Positions 9,506 through 18,802 of a stretch of DNA of 64,000 nucleotides are shown piece by piece. The first letter of the stretch is position 1. Every line of letters begins with the position of its first letter. Origin of the DNA: CAWCTB01 sp963798275 (lineage in GTDB: Bacteria; Acidobacteriota; Terriglobia; Terriglobales; Acidobacteriaceae); the NCBI GenBank assembly GCA_963798275.1, contig CAWCTB010000024.1:124001-188000 (forward strand), in the 5' to 3' direction. The notes beneath the pieces were generated by a model. That model saw nothing but the letters and a program-made list of their open reading frames with translations, was not told where the DNA came from and did not search any database. A program made the translations under genes and the position numbers.

Positions 9506-10944
9506 TCAAGCGAGCCGCGACGCTTCCTCCTGGATGCGCTGCCACGCCCGGGTCACGTGCTTTTCGGTGGTATTGGTCTGTCCCACGCAGAAGCGCAGTA
9601 CAAACCGGTCGTTCAGACGGGTGTGGGTCAGGTACAAGTCGCCGCTCTGGTTGAGTCTGTCCATAAGCTGCTGATTGTTCTCGTCGCTGCCGCGCAGCCG
9701 GAAGCAAACCAGATTCAGTGGGGCAGGAGCCACGATCTCGAACCGCGGGTCTCTCTCTACCCAGGATAAAAACTCCTGCGCCAGTTGCACATGGCGCCGA
9801 ACGTGATGCTGCAGTCCGTTCACCCCGTAGTGACGAATTACGAACCACAGCTTCAACGACCGGAAGCGGCGTCCCAAGGGAATCTGCCAGTCGCGGTAGT
9901 CGAAAACCGCTCCTGACTCCGTAGCCTGGTTGCGCAGGTACTCGGGAAGAATGCTCAGGGTGTGAATCAATGCCTTGCGGTCGGCCACGTAGAAGCAGTC
10001 GCAGTCGAAGTTGGTGAACATCCACTTATGCGGGTTGAAGCAGTAGCTGTCGGCAAATTCGATGCCCTGCTTGCAGATGCCTGAATTCCGGACAGAGCGC
10101 GGCGGTGCCCGACATGGCGGCATCCACATGGAACCATAGGTTGTTCTCCCTGCAGATCGGACCAATTTGCGGTAAAGGATCGACCGCGTTCGACGACGTG
10201 GTTCCTACCGTGGCACACACAAAGAACGGCACCAACCCTGCTCGCCGGTCTTCCGCGATGGTTCGGGCTAGGACATCGGGCCGCATGGCAAATTGTTCAT
10301 CGACAGCGATCAGCCGCATCTTGTCGACCCCGATGCCTGCGATCATCGCGGCCTTTTCCAGCGACGAATGTGCCTGGATCGAGGTGTACGCCACAAGTTT
10401 GCCGTCGCAGCCCTGCTGGTTGGTGACATAGTTCGTAGCACGTTCGCGCGCGGCCAGCACAGCACAAAGAGTGGAACTCGAAGCGGTATCCTGTATCACG
10501 CCTCCGCCAGTTGAGCTGGACAGAAACTTCTCCGGCAGGCCGAGCATGGGAACCAGCCAATCGAGCACATGGGTCTCCAATTCCGTGCAAGCTGGACTGG
10601 TTGCCCACAACATACCCTGCACGCCGAGTCCCGAGGAAAGCAAGTCTCCGAGAATTGCCGGACCCGATGCATTGGACGGGAAATAGGCGAAGAAGTTGGG
10701 TGACTGCCAATGGGTGACCCCCGGCAGGATTACTCGCGACACATCTGCCAATAAAGCTTCAAAGGCTTCGCCATCGGCGGGAGGTGTGGCCGGTAGGCGC
10801 GTTCCGTACTTGGCCGGGCTTGGCCTGCGACAATACCGGTAATGTCTCGATCCTGTCATAGTAGTCTGCGATCCAGTCGACCACCGCGCGCCCATGGCGC
10901 CGGAACTGTTCGCTGGTCATATGAAAACTCTGCTGTTCGGACAC
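9506..10944 (-). CDS. Aromatic-L-amino-acid decarboxylase family enzyme (group II), two frameshifts
   Basis: PLP-dependent decarboxylase of the DOPA/tyrosine/tryptophan decarboxylase group, which turns an aromatic amino acid into an amine. Signatures: FRRHGRAVVDWIADYY, LPGVTHWQSPNFFAYFP, VQGMLWATSPACTELE, AHSSLEKAA, HVDAAMSGTAALCPE, and the PLP lysine in FNPHKWMFTNFDCD. The GTG start at 10944 has GGGGAGAG in front. Two extra bases shift the frame, near 10800 and near 10080. With both removed the protein is 478 residues, the standard length with no missing block. Substrate cannot be assigned from sequence alone. Confidence 0.83.
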
Positions 10945-11208
10945 GATTTGCTCTCCCCTTGGCTTCTATCCCGACAGCGGTTAATCCAGAGTCTTGGGTT
11001 CTTGGGATAGGAATGAACTCTATTGCGTCTCCACTCCGGCGAGCCATTTTGAAGGTACCACGTCCGCGGGTACGGGTAAGCGGCCGGGGTTGCCGCTTGC
11101 AGGCTTAAGAAAGAATGTTGCTAGTCGAAAGCAAGGTGTTTCTGATACTTTAGATAATGTCCCCCAAGTAGTAAGCTACTTAAGTCAGATAACTCAGAAA
11201 GGTGAAAC

Positions 11209-11445
11209 ATGGACATTTCAACCATCCTGACACAACTCAAGGGTGAACGAGCAAGGATTGACGCAGCAATCAGCGCCCTGGAAGGGTTAGGTTCGCGAAC
11301 TGGTCGCGGTCCTGGCCGTCCCGCTGGGTCCTACAAAAAAGCCGCTGGTGGCAAACGGCGCACGATGAGCCCGGCAGCCAGAAAGCGCATCTCCGAAATG
11401 ATGAAGAAGCGCTGGGCGGAGCGCAAGAAAGCCGGCAAAGCTTAA
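11209..11445 (+). CDS. Small basic, possibly DNA-binding protein
   Basis: 78 residues, intact, with AAGGTG before the ATG. An N-terminal amphipathic helix (MDISTILTQLKGERARIDAAI, likely coiled coil) is followed by a Gly/Arg hinge with an AT-hook-like GRGPGRPAG and a Lys/Arg-rich tail (KRRTMSPAARKRISEMMKKRW). The layout of a dimerising helix plus a basic tail suggests a nucleoid-associated or nucleic-acid-binding protein. This is inference from composition. It stands alone, and hairpins follow its stop. Confidence 0.75.
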   Translation: MDISTILTQLKGERARIDAAISALEGLGSRTGRGPGRPAGSYKKAAGGKRRTMSPAARKRISEMMKKRWAERKKAGKA

Positions 11446-11449
11446 GCCT

Positions 11450-11479
11450 GGGACTCCCAGTCCCACTTCTCTAGAGAAG
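11450..11479 (+). terminator. Paired hairpin and palindrome after the small basic gene
   Basis: GGGACT-CCC-AGTCCC (11450-11464) is directly followed by the perfect palindrome CTTCTCTAGAGAAG (11466-11479). They start five bases after the stop codon at 11445. There is no proper T-run, so termination is only a possible role. Confidence 0.35.
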
Positions 11480-11610
11480 GCTGCCACTCGTGCATGGCGT
11501 TGGTGGCCTTTCTATTTTGGCTGATCGAACTAGATCGTCCTCCCGGCCTTTTTCTCCGCGGTGATGCATATTCCGCTGCCCGCTGGAACTACATGGATGC
11601 CACCACTCGA

Positions 11611-12027
11611 TTACGATGCTTCCCGCTTGTTCGAGGTAACGCCGTGCGAGGCTGGCTTCGGTCCCCGTTTGCGGATCAGGGCAATGCGCACTCGCTCCAG
11701 CAGTTCCATGGGAACGAAGCTTCCCTTGGGTAGCCACACATCGGCCCGGCTCTGCTCCGCACAGTAATTGACTGCTCCGGAAAACAGAATGGCAGGCATG
11801 TGCGGAGAGATTTCTTTCACCTGGTCGATGAACCTGGCTCCACTCATCTTCGGCATCATGAGATCGGAAATCACCAGATCGATTCCGCCCGATTGTACGA
11901 TCGCAAGTGCCTGTTCGGGGTCATGAGAGGTAATGACGCGATAGCCGCGCGTCTCCAGCATCACTTTTCGAATTGAGAGGGAGCGTTCATCGTCGTCGAC
12001 GCAGAGGATCGTGCGCTTCGGTTTCAT
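11611..12027 (-). CDS. Stand-alone response regulator receiver protein
   Basis: 138 residues made almost only of a CheY-like receiver domain: acidic pocket (LCVDDDERS), phospho-acceptor Asp in LVISDLMMPKMSG, signalling Ser in LFSGA, and Lys in WLPKGS. No output domain follows, only a short basic tail (IRKRGPKPASHG), so it should act by binding a partner protein. No histidine kinase is next to it. Confidence 0.9.
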   Translation of the reverse strand: MKPKRTILCVDDDERSLSIRKVMLETRGYRVITSHDPEQALAIVQSGGIDLVISDLMMPKMSGARFIDQVKEISPHMPAILFSGAVNYCAEQSRADVWLPKGSFVPMELLERVRIALIRKRGPKPASHGVTSNKREAS

Positions 12028-12095
12028 GGACTATCCGTTGCCTTGTCGGGCTCAGCACATCGCGCAGGACGCCCGGGAGGAGGCGCGTGTGTCAG

Positions 12096-12320
12096 TCACC
12101 GAATGATTTGATTTTCACGCCAGAGCAATAGCGTGTCCGGATAGTACGCGCACTCGTTACGCGGCACAAGTACCGCTACCTGTAAACTTGGCGCACATTT
12201 TTCGCCGCCGGGAAAAAAGTAGGTAGCAGGCGTGGTGCAGTTGCCGTCGTCGCTGCGTATCGCTTTCATCCGCATAAACATTGGTTCAAACGTTGCACAG
12301 GATATCCGCAGCAAATTCAC
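12096..12320 (-). CDS. Possible small Cys-containing protein overlapping the phzF stop
   Basis: A 74-codon frame beginning at a GTG that overlaps the phzF stop (ATGTGA), a pattern typical of translational coupling. The product has four scattered Cys and no recognised domain or signal peptide. It could equally be a chance frame in the spacer between phzF and the receiver gene. Low confidence. Confidence 0.3.
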   Translation of the reverse strand: MNLLRISCATFEPMFMRMKAIRSDDGNCTTPATYFFPGGEKCAPSLQVAVLVPRNECAYYPDTLLLWRENQIIR

Positions 12321-13198
12321 ATCGTAACTTCTCCGTCAATTACCTGCACCACGTGTCCCCCGACTCGCACGTTGGTGATGCGTTCGCCCTGCTTCGTTGC
12401 ACGCACATACAACAAACTCCGCCGGCGCACCTCGCGCCCCTGCTCGATCAGTCCTTGCACGTCGGAAGCGAGCACGCCGTGCTGCACGGCCCACGAGACG
12501 CAGCAGCCTGCTGCCGAGCCGGTCGCGGGATCTTCGCCGTTGTAGAAGATCATGCGCGCTCGCAGTTGGTTCGGCTTCTCCGGAACGCGCGCCACGAAAT
12601 AAAAGAAGCGTCCGCCCGCGGAAAGATACGGGGCAATTTGCGTCCACCCAATATTCAGCTTCTCCAGCGTCTGCAGTTCGCGGAAGGTCACGATGGTAAA
12701 GTTCATACCGGTGGAAACGGTTTGGATCGGCAAGCTTTCGTCCAACTCTGACGTCCGCAGTCCCAGCACCTTCGCCACTTCGGCGTGCGAATGCAGTGCA
12801 CCGAAGGTGGGATCGACCTGCCGCATTTCGCCAAACAGTTCATCGCCACGCGGCTCGAAGCGCACAGGTACCTTACCTACGCGCAGGTCGAGCACAATCT
12901 CGCTCGACTCGGGCCGATGTTGCTTCAGGTACCACGCCGTTCCCAGCGTGGGATGGCCGGCGAACGGCAGCTCTTCGTTCACCGTAAAGATGCGGACCTT
13001 CACCCCCTCGCGTGTTTCTACTTCACGATCTCGTGGCACGATGAACGTCGTTTCAGAGAGGTTCATTTCTTTGGCAATTCTCTGCATCTCCTCGTCGGAG
13101 AGACCACGGGCATCAGGAAAGACCGCGAGTTGGTTCCCTTCGAGGGGCCGATTGGTGAACACATCGAGCTGAACGAATTTGAACTTTCGTGCGGGCAT
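12317..13198 (-). CDS. PhzF family isomerase/epimerase
   Basis: 293 residues, intact. PhzF-like proteins have a diaminopimelate-epimerase fold and catalyse proton shifts on small molecules without cofactors. The conserved N-terminal QLDVFTNRPLEGNQLAVF, the catalytic Glu in LSETTF, GHPTLGTAW and the phosphate/substrate loop GEDPATGSAAG are all present. Metabolic substrate unknown; the family is common outside phenazine producers, and no phenazine genes are here. Confidence 0.9.
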   Translation of the reverse strand: MPARKFKFVQLDVFTNRPLEGNQLAVFPDARGLSDEEMQRIAKEMNLSETTFIVPRDREVETREGVKVRIFTVNEELPFAGHPTLGTAWYLKQHRPESSEIVLDLRVGKVPVRFEPRGDELFGEMRQVDPTFGALHSHAEVAKVLGLRTSELDESLPIQTVSTGMNFTIVTFRELQTLEKLNIGWTQIAPYLSAGGRFFYFVARVPEKPNQLRARMIFYNGEDPATGSAAGCCVSWAVQHGVLASDVQGLIEQGREVRRRSLLYVRATKQGERITNVRVGGHVVQVIDGEVTM

Positions 13199-13421
13199 GA
13201 TCGTCCTCGGACTGTCTCTTTCAGCCTACACGGGTGGCAACCCGACTAACCTGAGCCATTGTCGCTCCTGTGAGAGACGATGATTGCTGGCCAGTGTAAG
13301 GCGCTAAGTTTTCGTGTCCCCGTCCTTCGGGCTGCATAAACCCTTTTGAGTTGAACGGGGGGCATGAGCGAAGCCGGAGTCCACAGCCAAAATTCCGATC
13401 TACGGCGAGGGAACCAGAGTT

Positions 13422-13519
13422 TGGCGGAAGCGTGTGCGAGTCGAACGCACCATTGACACCGCAAGGCGCCAATCGCCGGTTTTGAAGACCGGGAGAGTCA
13501 CCGGACCCCCTTCGCTTCC
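13422..13519 (-). tRNA. selC: tRNA-Sec (anticodon TCA)
   Basis: On the minus strand: acceptor stem GGAAGCG...CGCTTCC, discriminator G and encoded CCA, an anticodon stem-loop CCGGT-CTTCAAA-ACCGG giving anticodon TCA (reads UGA), a long variable arm, and a T arm GTGCG-TTCGACT-CGCAC. At 98 nt it is much longer than ordinary tRNAs and ends like E. coli selC. It means the organism can insert selenocysteine. No selA, selB or selD and no obvious selenoprotein is in the window. Confidence 0.93.
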
Positions 13520-13619
13520 GCAGCCGTGCGGGCACATCAGCGTGCCGGCTTCATCATATATGCAAGCGCCTCGCGGCTGAAGTTCCCATCGCCGTGGGAA
13601 ACGGCCCAGATACAGGGCT

Positions 13620-14870
13620 TCAGGAGGTCTCGGCCAGCCGCGACTGCTCGGCACCTAACCCATGCCGGGTTCTACCGGCGAGACAGCAATCGCGAAGCCT
13701 CAAACCTGCAAGCGTCATTTCGTTTCGCGGTTCGCAGTTGATGCCGTTATCGCACGCGTCCGCTGGATTGGCCGGCCTCAGCAGAAAATCGATCAGTACG
13801 TCGGCAATCCGCTCTGCGGCGCGTCCGTCCCACTTCTCGGGAGTATGCGTCACCGGCGGCCCGTCATCCAGGAGGCGCAAGGCAGTGTCCCGGATCGTTT
13901 GCGGGTCGGTCCCTACCAGAACATTGGTCCCGATTTCGCAGGTTATGGGGCGCTCCGTAGTGTTGCGGATCGTCAGGCAGCGCACACCCAGAACCGTGGT
14001 CTCTTCTTGTATGCCGCCGCTGTCGGTCAGTACCATGCGAGCGCGTGACATCAGGTTGAGGAACGCCAGGTATCCCATCGGCTCCGTGGTCATCAGGTGC
14101 CGATGAAGAGGGATGTGCGAAAGATACTGAGCTGTCCGCGGGTGGACGGGGAAGACCACCGGGATTCGTTGCGCGATGGCGTTGAGCGCGGACGTCAGGC
14201 GCTCCAGGTTCGCCGTATCGTCCACATTACCCGGCCGATGCAGGGTCAACACCACATATTCATTATCGTGCAACCCAAACGGGACTGGCAGTTCCCGCGC
14301 CCGCGGCAGGTTTTTTCGCAAGGAGTCAATCATGGTGTTCCCTACGAAAAAGATCCGGCTCTCCGCAATGCCTTCTGCCTTCAGGTTTACATTCCCCGAG
14401 GGCTCAGTCGTGAACAGGTAATCGCTGATGGCATCGGTGCACACGCGATTGATCTCTTCCGGCATGCCCATGTCCCGGGATCGCAACCCGGCCTCGACGT
14501 GCGCCACCGGGATTCCCAGCTTTTTCGCAACCAGCGCACAAGCGAGCGTGGAGTTCACATCGCCAACCACGATGACCAGGTTTGGCCTTTGGTCGAGGCA
14601 GCATTTCTCGAAGGCGACCATCGCCCGCGCGGTTTGCTCGGCATGCGTTCCGGATCCTATCCCAAGATGAATGTCAGGTTCGGCTAGTTCGAGGTCGCGA
14701 AAAAAATCCTCTGACATCTGGGCGCTGTAGTGCTGGCCAGTGTGGACCAGGATAGGCTCAAGACTCGGGAAGTGCTTCTTCCACTCGCGCAAGGCGGCGA
14801 GGACGGGCGCGACCTTCATGAAGTTGGGACGGGCCCCGGCAACCAGGAGAATGCGATGCTCGCCCCGCAT
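13620..14870 (-). CDS. wecB: UDP-N-acetylglucosamine 2-epimerase (non-hydrolysing)
   Basis: Converts UDP-GlcNAc to UDP-ManNAc for cell-surface polysaccharides. Signatures: GARPNFMKVAPVL, HTGQHYS, VVGDVNSTLACAL, HVEAGLRSRDMGMPEEINR, TLHRPGNVD, PVHPRT, LTDSGGIQEE, RNTTERPIT. 416 residues, about 40 longer than usual; the tail after LLRPANPAD looks unconserved. Start chosen at ATG 14870. This is the second UDP-GlcNAc epimerase in the window, and no glycosyltransferase operon surrounds it. Confidence 0.92.
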   Translation of the reverse strand: MRGEHRILLVAGARPNFMKVAPVLAALREWKKHFPSLEPILVHTGQHYSAQMSEDFFRDLELAEPDIHLGIGSGTHAEQTARAMVAFEKCCLDQRPNLVIVVGDVNSTLACALVAKKLGIPVAHVEAGLRSRDMGMPEEINRVCTDAISDYLFTTEPSGNVNLKAEGIAESRIFFVGNTMIDSLRKNLPRARELPVPFGLHDNEYVVLTLHRPGNVDDTANLERLTSALNAIAQRIPVVFPVHPRTAQYLSHIPLHRHLMTTEPMGYLAFLNLMSRARMVLTDSGGIQEETTVLGVRCLTIRNTTERPITCEIGTNVLVGTDPQTIRDTALRLLDDGPPVTHTPEKWDGRAAERIADVLIDFLLRPANPADACDNGINCEPRNEMTLAGLRLRDCCLAGRTRHGLGAEQSRLAETS

Positions 14871-14955
14871 CAATGCACTCTTATCCCTTCGCGCTGTTTA
14901 GTCTTCGGCCAGATAGTCAGCATGCGATCCGCTAGCGTTTATATGTGAATTCTAG

Positions 14956-15224
14956 AGCGGTTTCATAGTTGCTGTAGACGACGCCCCGTCTTGAAAGGGC
15001 ACGGCTTCAGAGGCTGCTGAAAAAAGACTCATGCGAGTAAACTCGGGATTTTGTGCAACGGCGATTCAACAACTTACGAGCTACTCTTGAGTCAACAAAC
15101 GGCCAAAATTACTACTTTGAGTCTTTTTTCAGCAGCCTCTTCAGCCGTGCCGTAAGCGACCGTAGCCAACTCGGGCTTTAGCCCCGGAGGGACCTCGGTC
15201 TACACCTTCTCTGAAACTGCTGTA
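14956..15224. repeat. Composite extragenic palindromic unit (copy 1), interrupted by a MITE
   Basis: One member of a family found at least seven times here. The unit starts with TTTCATAGTTGCTGTAGAC and ends with GTCTACACCTTCTCTGAAA, an imperfect inverted pair. Inside are two hairpins, CACGGC-TTCA-GCCGTG and GGGC-TTTA-GCCC. In this copy the first hairpin is split at its loop by a 130-bp insert (15010-15139). Compare the unsplit copy at 33564-33701. Confidence 0.85.
15010..15139. mobile_element. 130-bp MITE inserted in a hairpin loop
   Basis: Perfect terminal inverted repeats of 21 bp, beginning GAGGCTGCTGAAAAA. The insert is flanked by TTCA on both sides (15006-15009 and 15140-15143); TTCA is exactly the loop of the hairpin it interrupts, so it reads as a 4-bp target duplication. 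No coding capacity. A near copy in opposite orientation is at 48768-48893. Confidence 0.85.
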
Positions 15225-15479
15225 AAGGCCCAGAGTGTAGCTGACGCGCCCATCCACCGCAAACCACAATCTACAAAAGATTTCGATAGCTGACCCAAAA
15301 TTTGGGCCGCACAAAATGAATATAAACTCCTATGCCGATTTCCGTGGCAGTTTCGTGGCGTCGCAACTTTGTAGCGCTCCCGCTATAGTGCCCGCGAAAG
15401 ATCCGACTTCTGGACGATAAGCCAACCCGCCCAGGTGGAATTGCCGGGTTCCCTCATCCCTCCTGCATGGTCACTACAG
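15225..15479. other. Gene-free spacer
   Basis: No open frame with coding character and no tRNA. AT-richer than the flanks around 15270-15340. I see nothing further in it. Confidence 0.4.
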
Positions 15480-15508
15480 AAAAAATCCGCGCGCCCACGC
15501 ACGCGGAT
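15480..15508 (-). terminator. Intrinsic terminator of the Asp-box protein gene
   Basis: On the minus strand ATCCGCG ... CGCGGAT forms a 7-bp stem, directly followed by TTTTTT. It lies about 30 bases after the stop of the large leftward gene. Confidence 0.75.
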
Positions 15509-15538
15509 CATGCTCTGTGATATCGCAGCAGGCTCTCA

Positions 15539-18500
15539 CTAATCAACTTCCCGGAATCGCATGGTCGAGCTTTGCGTCGTCGAGCCTCCCTGGTGCCGCT
15601 TGAGCCAATCCGCTTCCGGCGTGATCTGGATCGGCGGCAGCTTCTTCTGCTCCAGGTCCTGGTTGATCGGCGGCAACTGCACGGATGTCATCTTCTGCAG
15701 CTCCGCAATCACATCGTCCAGTTCCTTACTCAGCGCGGCGGTGCGATCGATGGCCGAATTCGTCGGCGGTCCGTCGTAGCCAACCACATCGCCATACACC
15801 GTTGTCAGGTCTTCGCGCAGGCGCTCCTCGCCGGTGATGGCCCCGCCTTCCTTGGTGGCCACGATCTTTTTGCGAATCCCATCGGCTTCCGCCGACAACT
15901 CCAGCAGCTTCTTGTGCAGCGCATCGCTCTCCGGGATCTTTGCCGCGCGCTGCTCAGCCCCATCGCGTACTTCGATCAGGGAGTCTACCGCCCAGGTCAT
16001 CTTGTCCAGCAATCCGTACAGCTTCATCGCCAAGTCAAATTGCGCCTGGCGCTCCTGCATGGTGTAATGCGTTCGCGGATCGCCCGCGACCTCCAACTTC
16101 GTCGTGTAAACCTGGTCTCCCTTGGTCATTTTCACCGTGTAGGTTCCCGGAAGAACCTTGGGCCCCTGTATCGCTCCAAAGGCCGCTTGTGCTGCCGGAG
16201 GCACATTCGGCGCCTTCAGCCGCATCGACCATGTGGCGCGATTCAGCCCGCGATGCTTGCTTCCGGAGAGGTTGTCGAGCAGCTTGCCCTGCGCATCGAA
16301 AACCTCGATTTTCAGGTTGCCGTACATGTGGCGGCTCTTCTGGTAGTAGGTGATCAACGCATCGGTCGGCCGGCTGGGACCGACAAAACTCTCGTCGCCC
16401 TCCGGCCACGAGGCATTGACATCGATGTACTCGAACGCAGTTCGCGGTGTGATGAATGCCGCCTGCTGCGACATCAACTCTGGCGTTAACGCTCGCAGCG
16501 GCGAAATGTCGTCGATGATCCAGATGCCGCGACCATGGGTCGCCAGCACCAGGTCCGAGGTGCGCGGATGCACAACGATGTCGCGCACCGCCACCGAGGG
16601 GAAGCCGCTGCCCTTGTACTCCGCCCACTTGTTGCCGCCATCCACCGAAATCCACAGCCCGAATTCCGTTCCCAGGAACAGCACATTCGGCTTCACCGTG
16701 TCTTCCGTGATCACGTGCGCATAGCCGCGCACGCCGTTTTGCTGGACCGGTAACGCAGTCCACGTCTTACCGTAGTCGGTGGTTTTGTAGAGATAGGGTT
16801 TCAGGTCGCCGAAGGTGTGCCGATCGAAGGTGACATACGCCGTCCCCTCGTCGAAACGGCTTGCCCAGACTGTGGATACCCACGAGTTCTTCTCCACACC
16901 AACGTTACCCACGACGTTCGCCCAGGTCTTCGCCCCGTCGCGCGTAATCTGCAGGTTCCCGTCGTCGGTGCCCACCCAGATGATTTGGCCGTTCTTCGGT
17001 GACTCGCTGATCGAATAGATCGACGTGTGCATTTCGGCCGAAGAATTATCGATGGTCACGCCGCCAGACTCTTCCTGCTTCTGTTTCTCGGGATCGTTGG
17101 TCGACAGATCGGGAGAGATCCGCTCCCACGATTGGCCATGGTCGCGCGAGCGGAACAGGAACTGCGCGCCGATGTAGATCGTCCCCTTTTCGTTCGGACT
17201 CATATGAATCGGCGTGTTCCAGTTGAAATGCAGTTTCTTCTCGCCATACTGCGGATACGGCTCGATGGCGCGCGTCTCATGGGTATAGCGATTGACCCGG
17301 CCGATGTTGCCGCCTTGCATTTCCGCATAAATGTACGCCGGATCGGAGGGGTCCTCGAACATCCAGAAGCCGTCGCCGTTGTACATGTTTTCCCACCGCG
17401 AATAGCTGACGCCTCCGGGATACGACGAGTCGCCGACCCAGGAACTGTTGTCCTGCAAGCCGCCGTACACCCGGTACGGATCGGCGTTGTCCACGCTGAC
17501 GTGATAGAACTGCGAAACCGGCAGGTTGATCTGGTGCATCCAGCGCGTACCGCCATCCTGGCTGCGCCACAATCCGCCGTCATCGCCCGCGAACACGACA
17601 TTGCTATTGGAAGGATCGATCCACACCGCATGGAAGTCGCCGTGCGCGGCACTCGACACCGGGCTGAAGCTACGTCCGCCGTTCACGCTCAACAGCAGAA
17701 TAAGATCGGGTTTGAAGACCTTCTCCGGGTCCTTGGGATCGACGATCAGGTTGGCAAAGTAGAACGGACGCCACACCATGAACTGACTCGCGTCGAGCTT
17801 TTTCCAGGTCTTGCCGCCATCGTCGGAACGGAACAACGCGCTGTCCTTCGACTCGATCATCGCGTACACCGTCTCCGGCTTGGAGGGCGCCACTGCCAGC
17901 GCCACGCGGCCGTAGGGCTTTGCCGGCAGTCCCTTGCTGTTCGTGTCCGTCAGTTCGGTCCAGTGTTCGCCACCATCCGTCGACTTGTACAGTCCGCTGC
18001 CCGGTCCACCCGACCGGAAGGTCCAACCCTGGCGGCGCACGTCCCACATTGAGGCATAGATCGTACCCGGCTCGAGCGGGCTCATCGATATCATGCCGCA
18101 ACCCGTCGATCCGTTGCTGCCCGCCAGCACTTTGCGCCAATTCTTGCCGCCATCGCTGGTCTTGTAGACGCCGCGTTCTTCGTTGTCGTTCCACAGGTGA
18201 CCGACAGCGCAAACATACACCGTGTTGCCGTCTTTGGGATCGACCAGGATCCTGGCAATGTGTTCGGAATCCTTCAGCCCGACGTTGGTCCAGTTTTCGC
18301 CGCCATCCGTGGACTTGTAGACGCCATCGCCGACCGAGACGCTATTGCGAACCCACGACTCTCCCGTGCCAACCCATACCACCTGGGAATTGGTGGGATC
18401 GATGGTAATGGCGCCGATGGACTGCACGCCCGGCTTGTCGAACACCGACTTGAACAGCGTGCCGCCGTTGACCGACTTCCATACTCCGCCGCTGGCGGAA

Positions 18501-18736
18501 CCGGCAAATACCGTAAGCCGCCCCTGGTCGTGTATCGCGTCCACCGCCGCGATACGGCCGCTCATCACGGCGGAGCCGATGTTGCGCGCCGGCAGCCCCG
18601 ATATGGTGGCCGAATCGAACTTTACCGGCATCTCCGCTGCTGGCGTTTGTCCGAAAGCCAGCGTACTGATCATCACGACGGCGGAACACAGCACAGAACT
18701 TACGGCAAGCTTTCCAGCATAAGCAGGAGCGGTCAT
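15539..18736 (-). CDS. Secreted Asp-box (BNR/sortilin-like) beta-propeller protein
   Basis: 1065 residues with a signal peptide (residues 1-30, cut near AFGQ). At least nine Asp-box repeats (S/T-x-D-x-G-x-x-W: STDGGENW, TSDGGKNW, STDGGEHW, SDDGGKTW, SQDGGTRW, SRDHGQSW, TRDGAKTW, TTDYGKTW, SVDGGNKW) build one or two propellers of the sortilin/Vps10 type over the first about 730 residues. A beta domain and a helical C-terminus (ALSKELDDVIAELQKM) follow. Such proteins are usually annotated 'glycosyl hydrolase', but Asp boxes are structural and no sialidase active site is seen. Likely an exported binding protein. Same direction as the LolA-like gene, 66 bases apart. Confidence 0.85.
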   Translation of the reverse strand: MTAPAYAGKLAVSSVLCSAVVMISTLAFGQTPAAEMPVKFDSATISGLPARNIGSAVMSGRIAAVDAIHDQGRLTVFAGSASGGVWKSVNGGTLFKSVFDKPGVQSIGAITIDPTNSQVVWVGTGESWVRNSVSVGDGVYKSTDGGENWTNVGLKDSEHIARILVDPKDGNTVYVCAVGHLWNDNEERGVYKTSDGGKNWRKVLAGSNGSTGCGMISMSPLEPGTIYASMWDVRRQGWTFRSGGPGSGLYKSTDGGEHWTELTDTNSKGLPAKPYGRVALAVAPSKPETVYAMIESKDSALFRSDDGGKTWKKLDASQFMVWRPFYFANLIVDPKDPEKVFKPDLILLLSVNGGRSFSPVSSAAHGDFHAVWIDPSNSNVVFAGDDGGLWRSQDGGTRWMHQINLPVSQFYHVSVDNADPYRVYGGLQDNSSWVGDSSYPGGVSYSRWENMYNGDGFWMFEDPSDPAYIYAEMQGGNIGRVNRYTHETRAIEPYPQYGEKKLHFNWNTPIHMSPNEKGTIYIGAQFLFRSRDHGQSWERISPDLSTNDPEKQKQEESGGVTIDNSSAEMHTSIYSISESPKNGQIIWVGTDDGNLQITRDGAKTWANVVGNVGVEKNSWVSTVWASRFDEGTAYVTFDRHTFGDLKPYLYKTTDYGKTWTALPVQQNGVRGYAHVITEDTVKPNVLFLGTEFGLWISVDGGNKWAEYKGSGFPSVAVRDIVVHPRTSDLVLATHGRGIWIIDDISPLRALTPELMSQQAAFITPRTAFEYIDVNASWPEGDESFVGPSRPTDALITYYQKSRHMYGNLKIEVFDAQGKLLDNLSGSKHRGLNRATWSMRLKAPNVPPAAQAAFGAIQGPKVLPGTYTVKMTKGDQVYTTKLEVAGDPRTHYTMQERQAQFDLAMKLYGLLDKMTWAVDSLIEVRDGAEQRAAKIPESDALHKKLLELSAEADGIRKKIVATKEGGAITGEERLREDLTTVYGDVVGYDGPPTNSAIDRTAALSKELDDVIAELQKMTSVQLPPINQDLEQKKLPPIQITPEADWLKRHQGGSTTQSSTMRFREVD

Positions 18737-18802
18737 CTTCTCTCAATTCCTCTCGTTCCAAACAACGGAGATTGCAACCGTAGACACGCAAACCAGCAAC
18801 AT

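Noticed and set aside
12317..13198. Phenazine synthesis
   Set aside because: Only a PhzF-family gene is present; no other phenazine genes are near and the family is widespread.
15572..16489. 305-codon open frame antisense to the 3' part of the Asp-box gene
   Set aside because: His/Arg/Leu-rich shadow without motifs.
17027..18052. 341-codon open frame antisense to the Asp-box protein
   Set aside because: Low-complexity shadow caused by GC-rich codon third positions; no start site or domain.
15539..18736. Sialidase activity for the Asp-box protein
   Set aside because: Asp boxes are structural; no Arg triad or FRIP motif of sialidases is seen.
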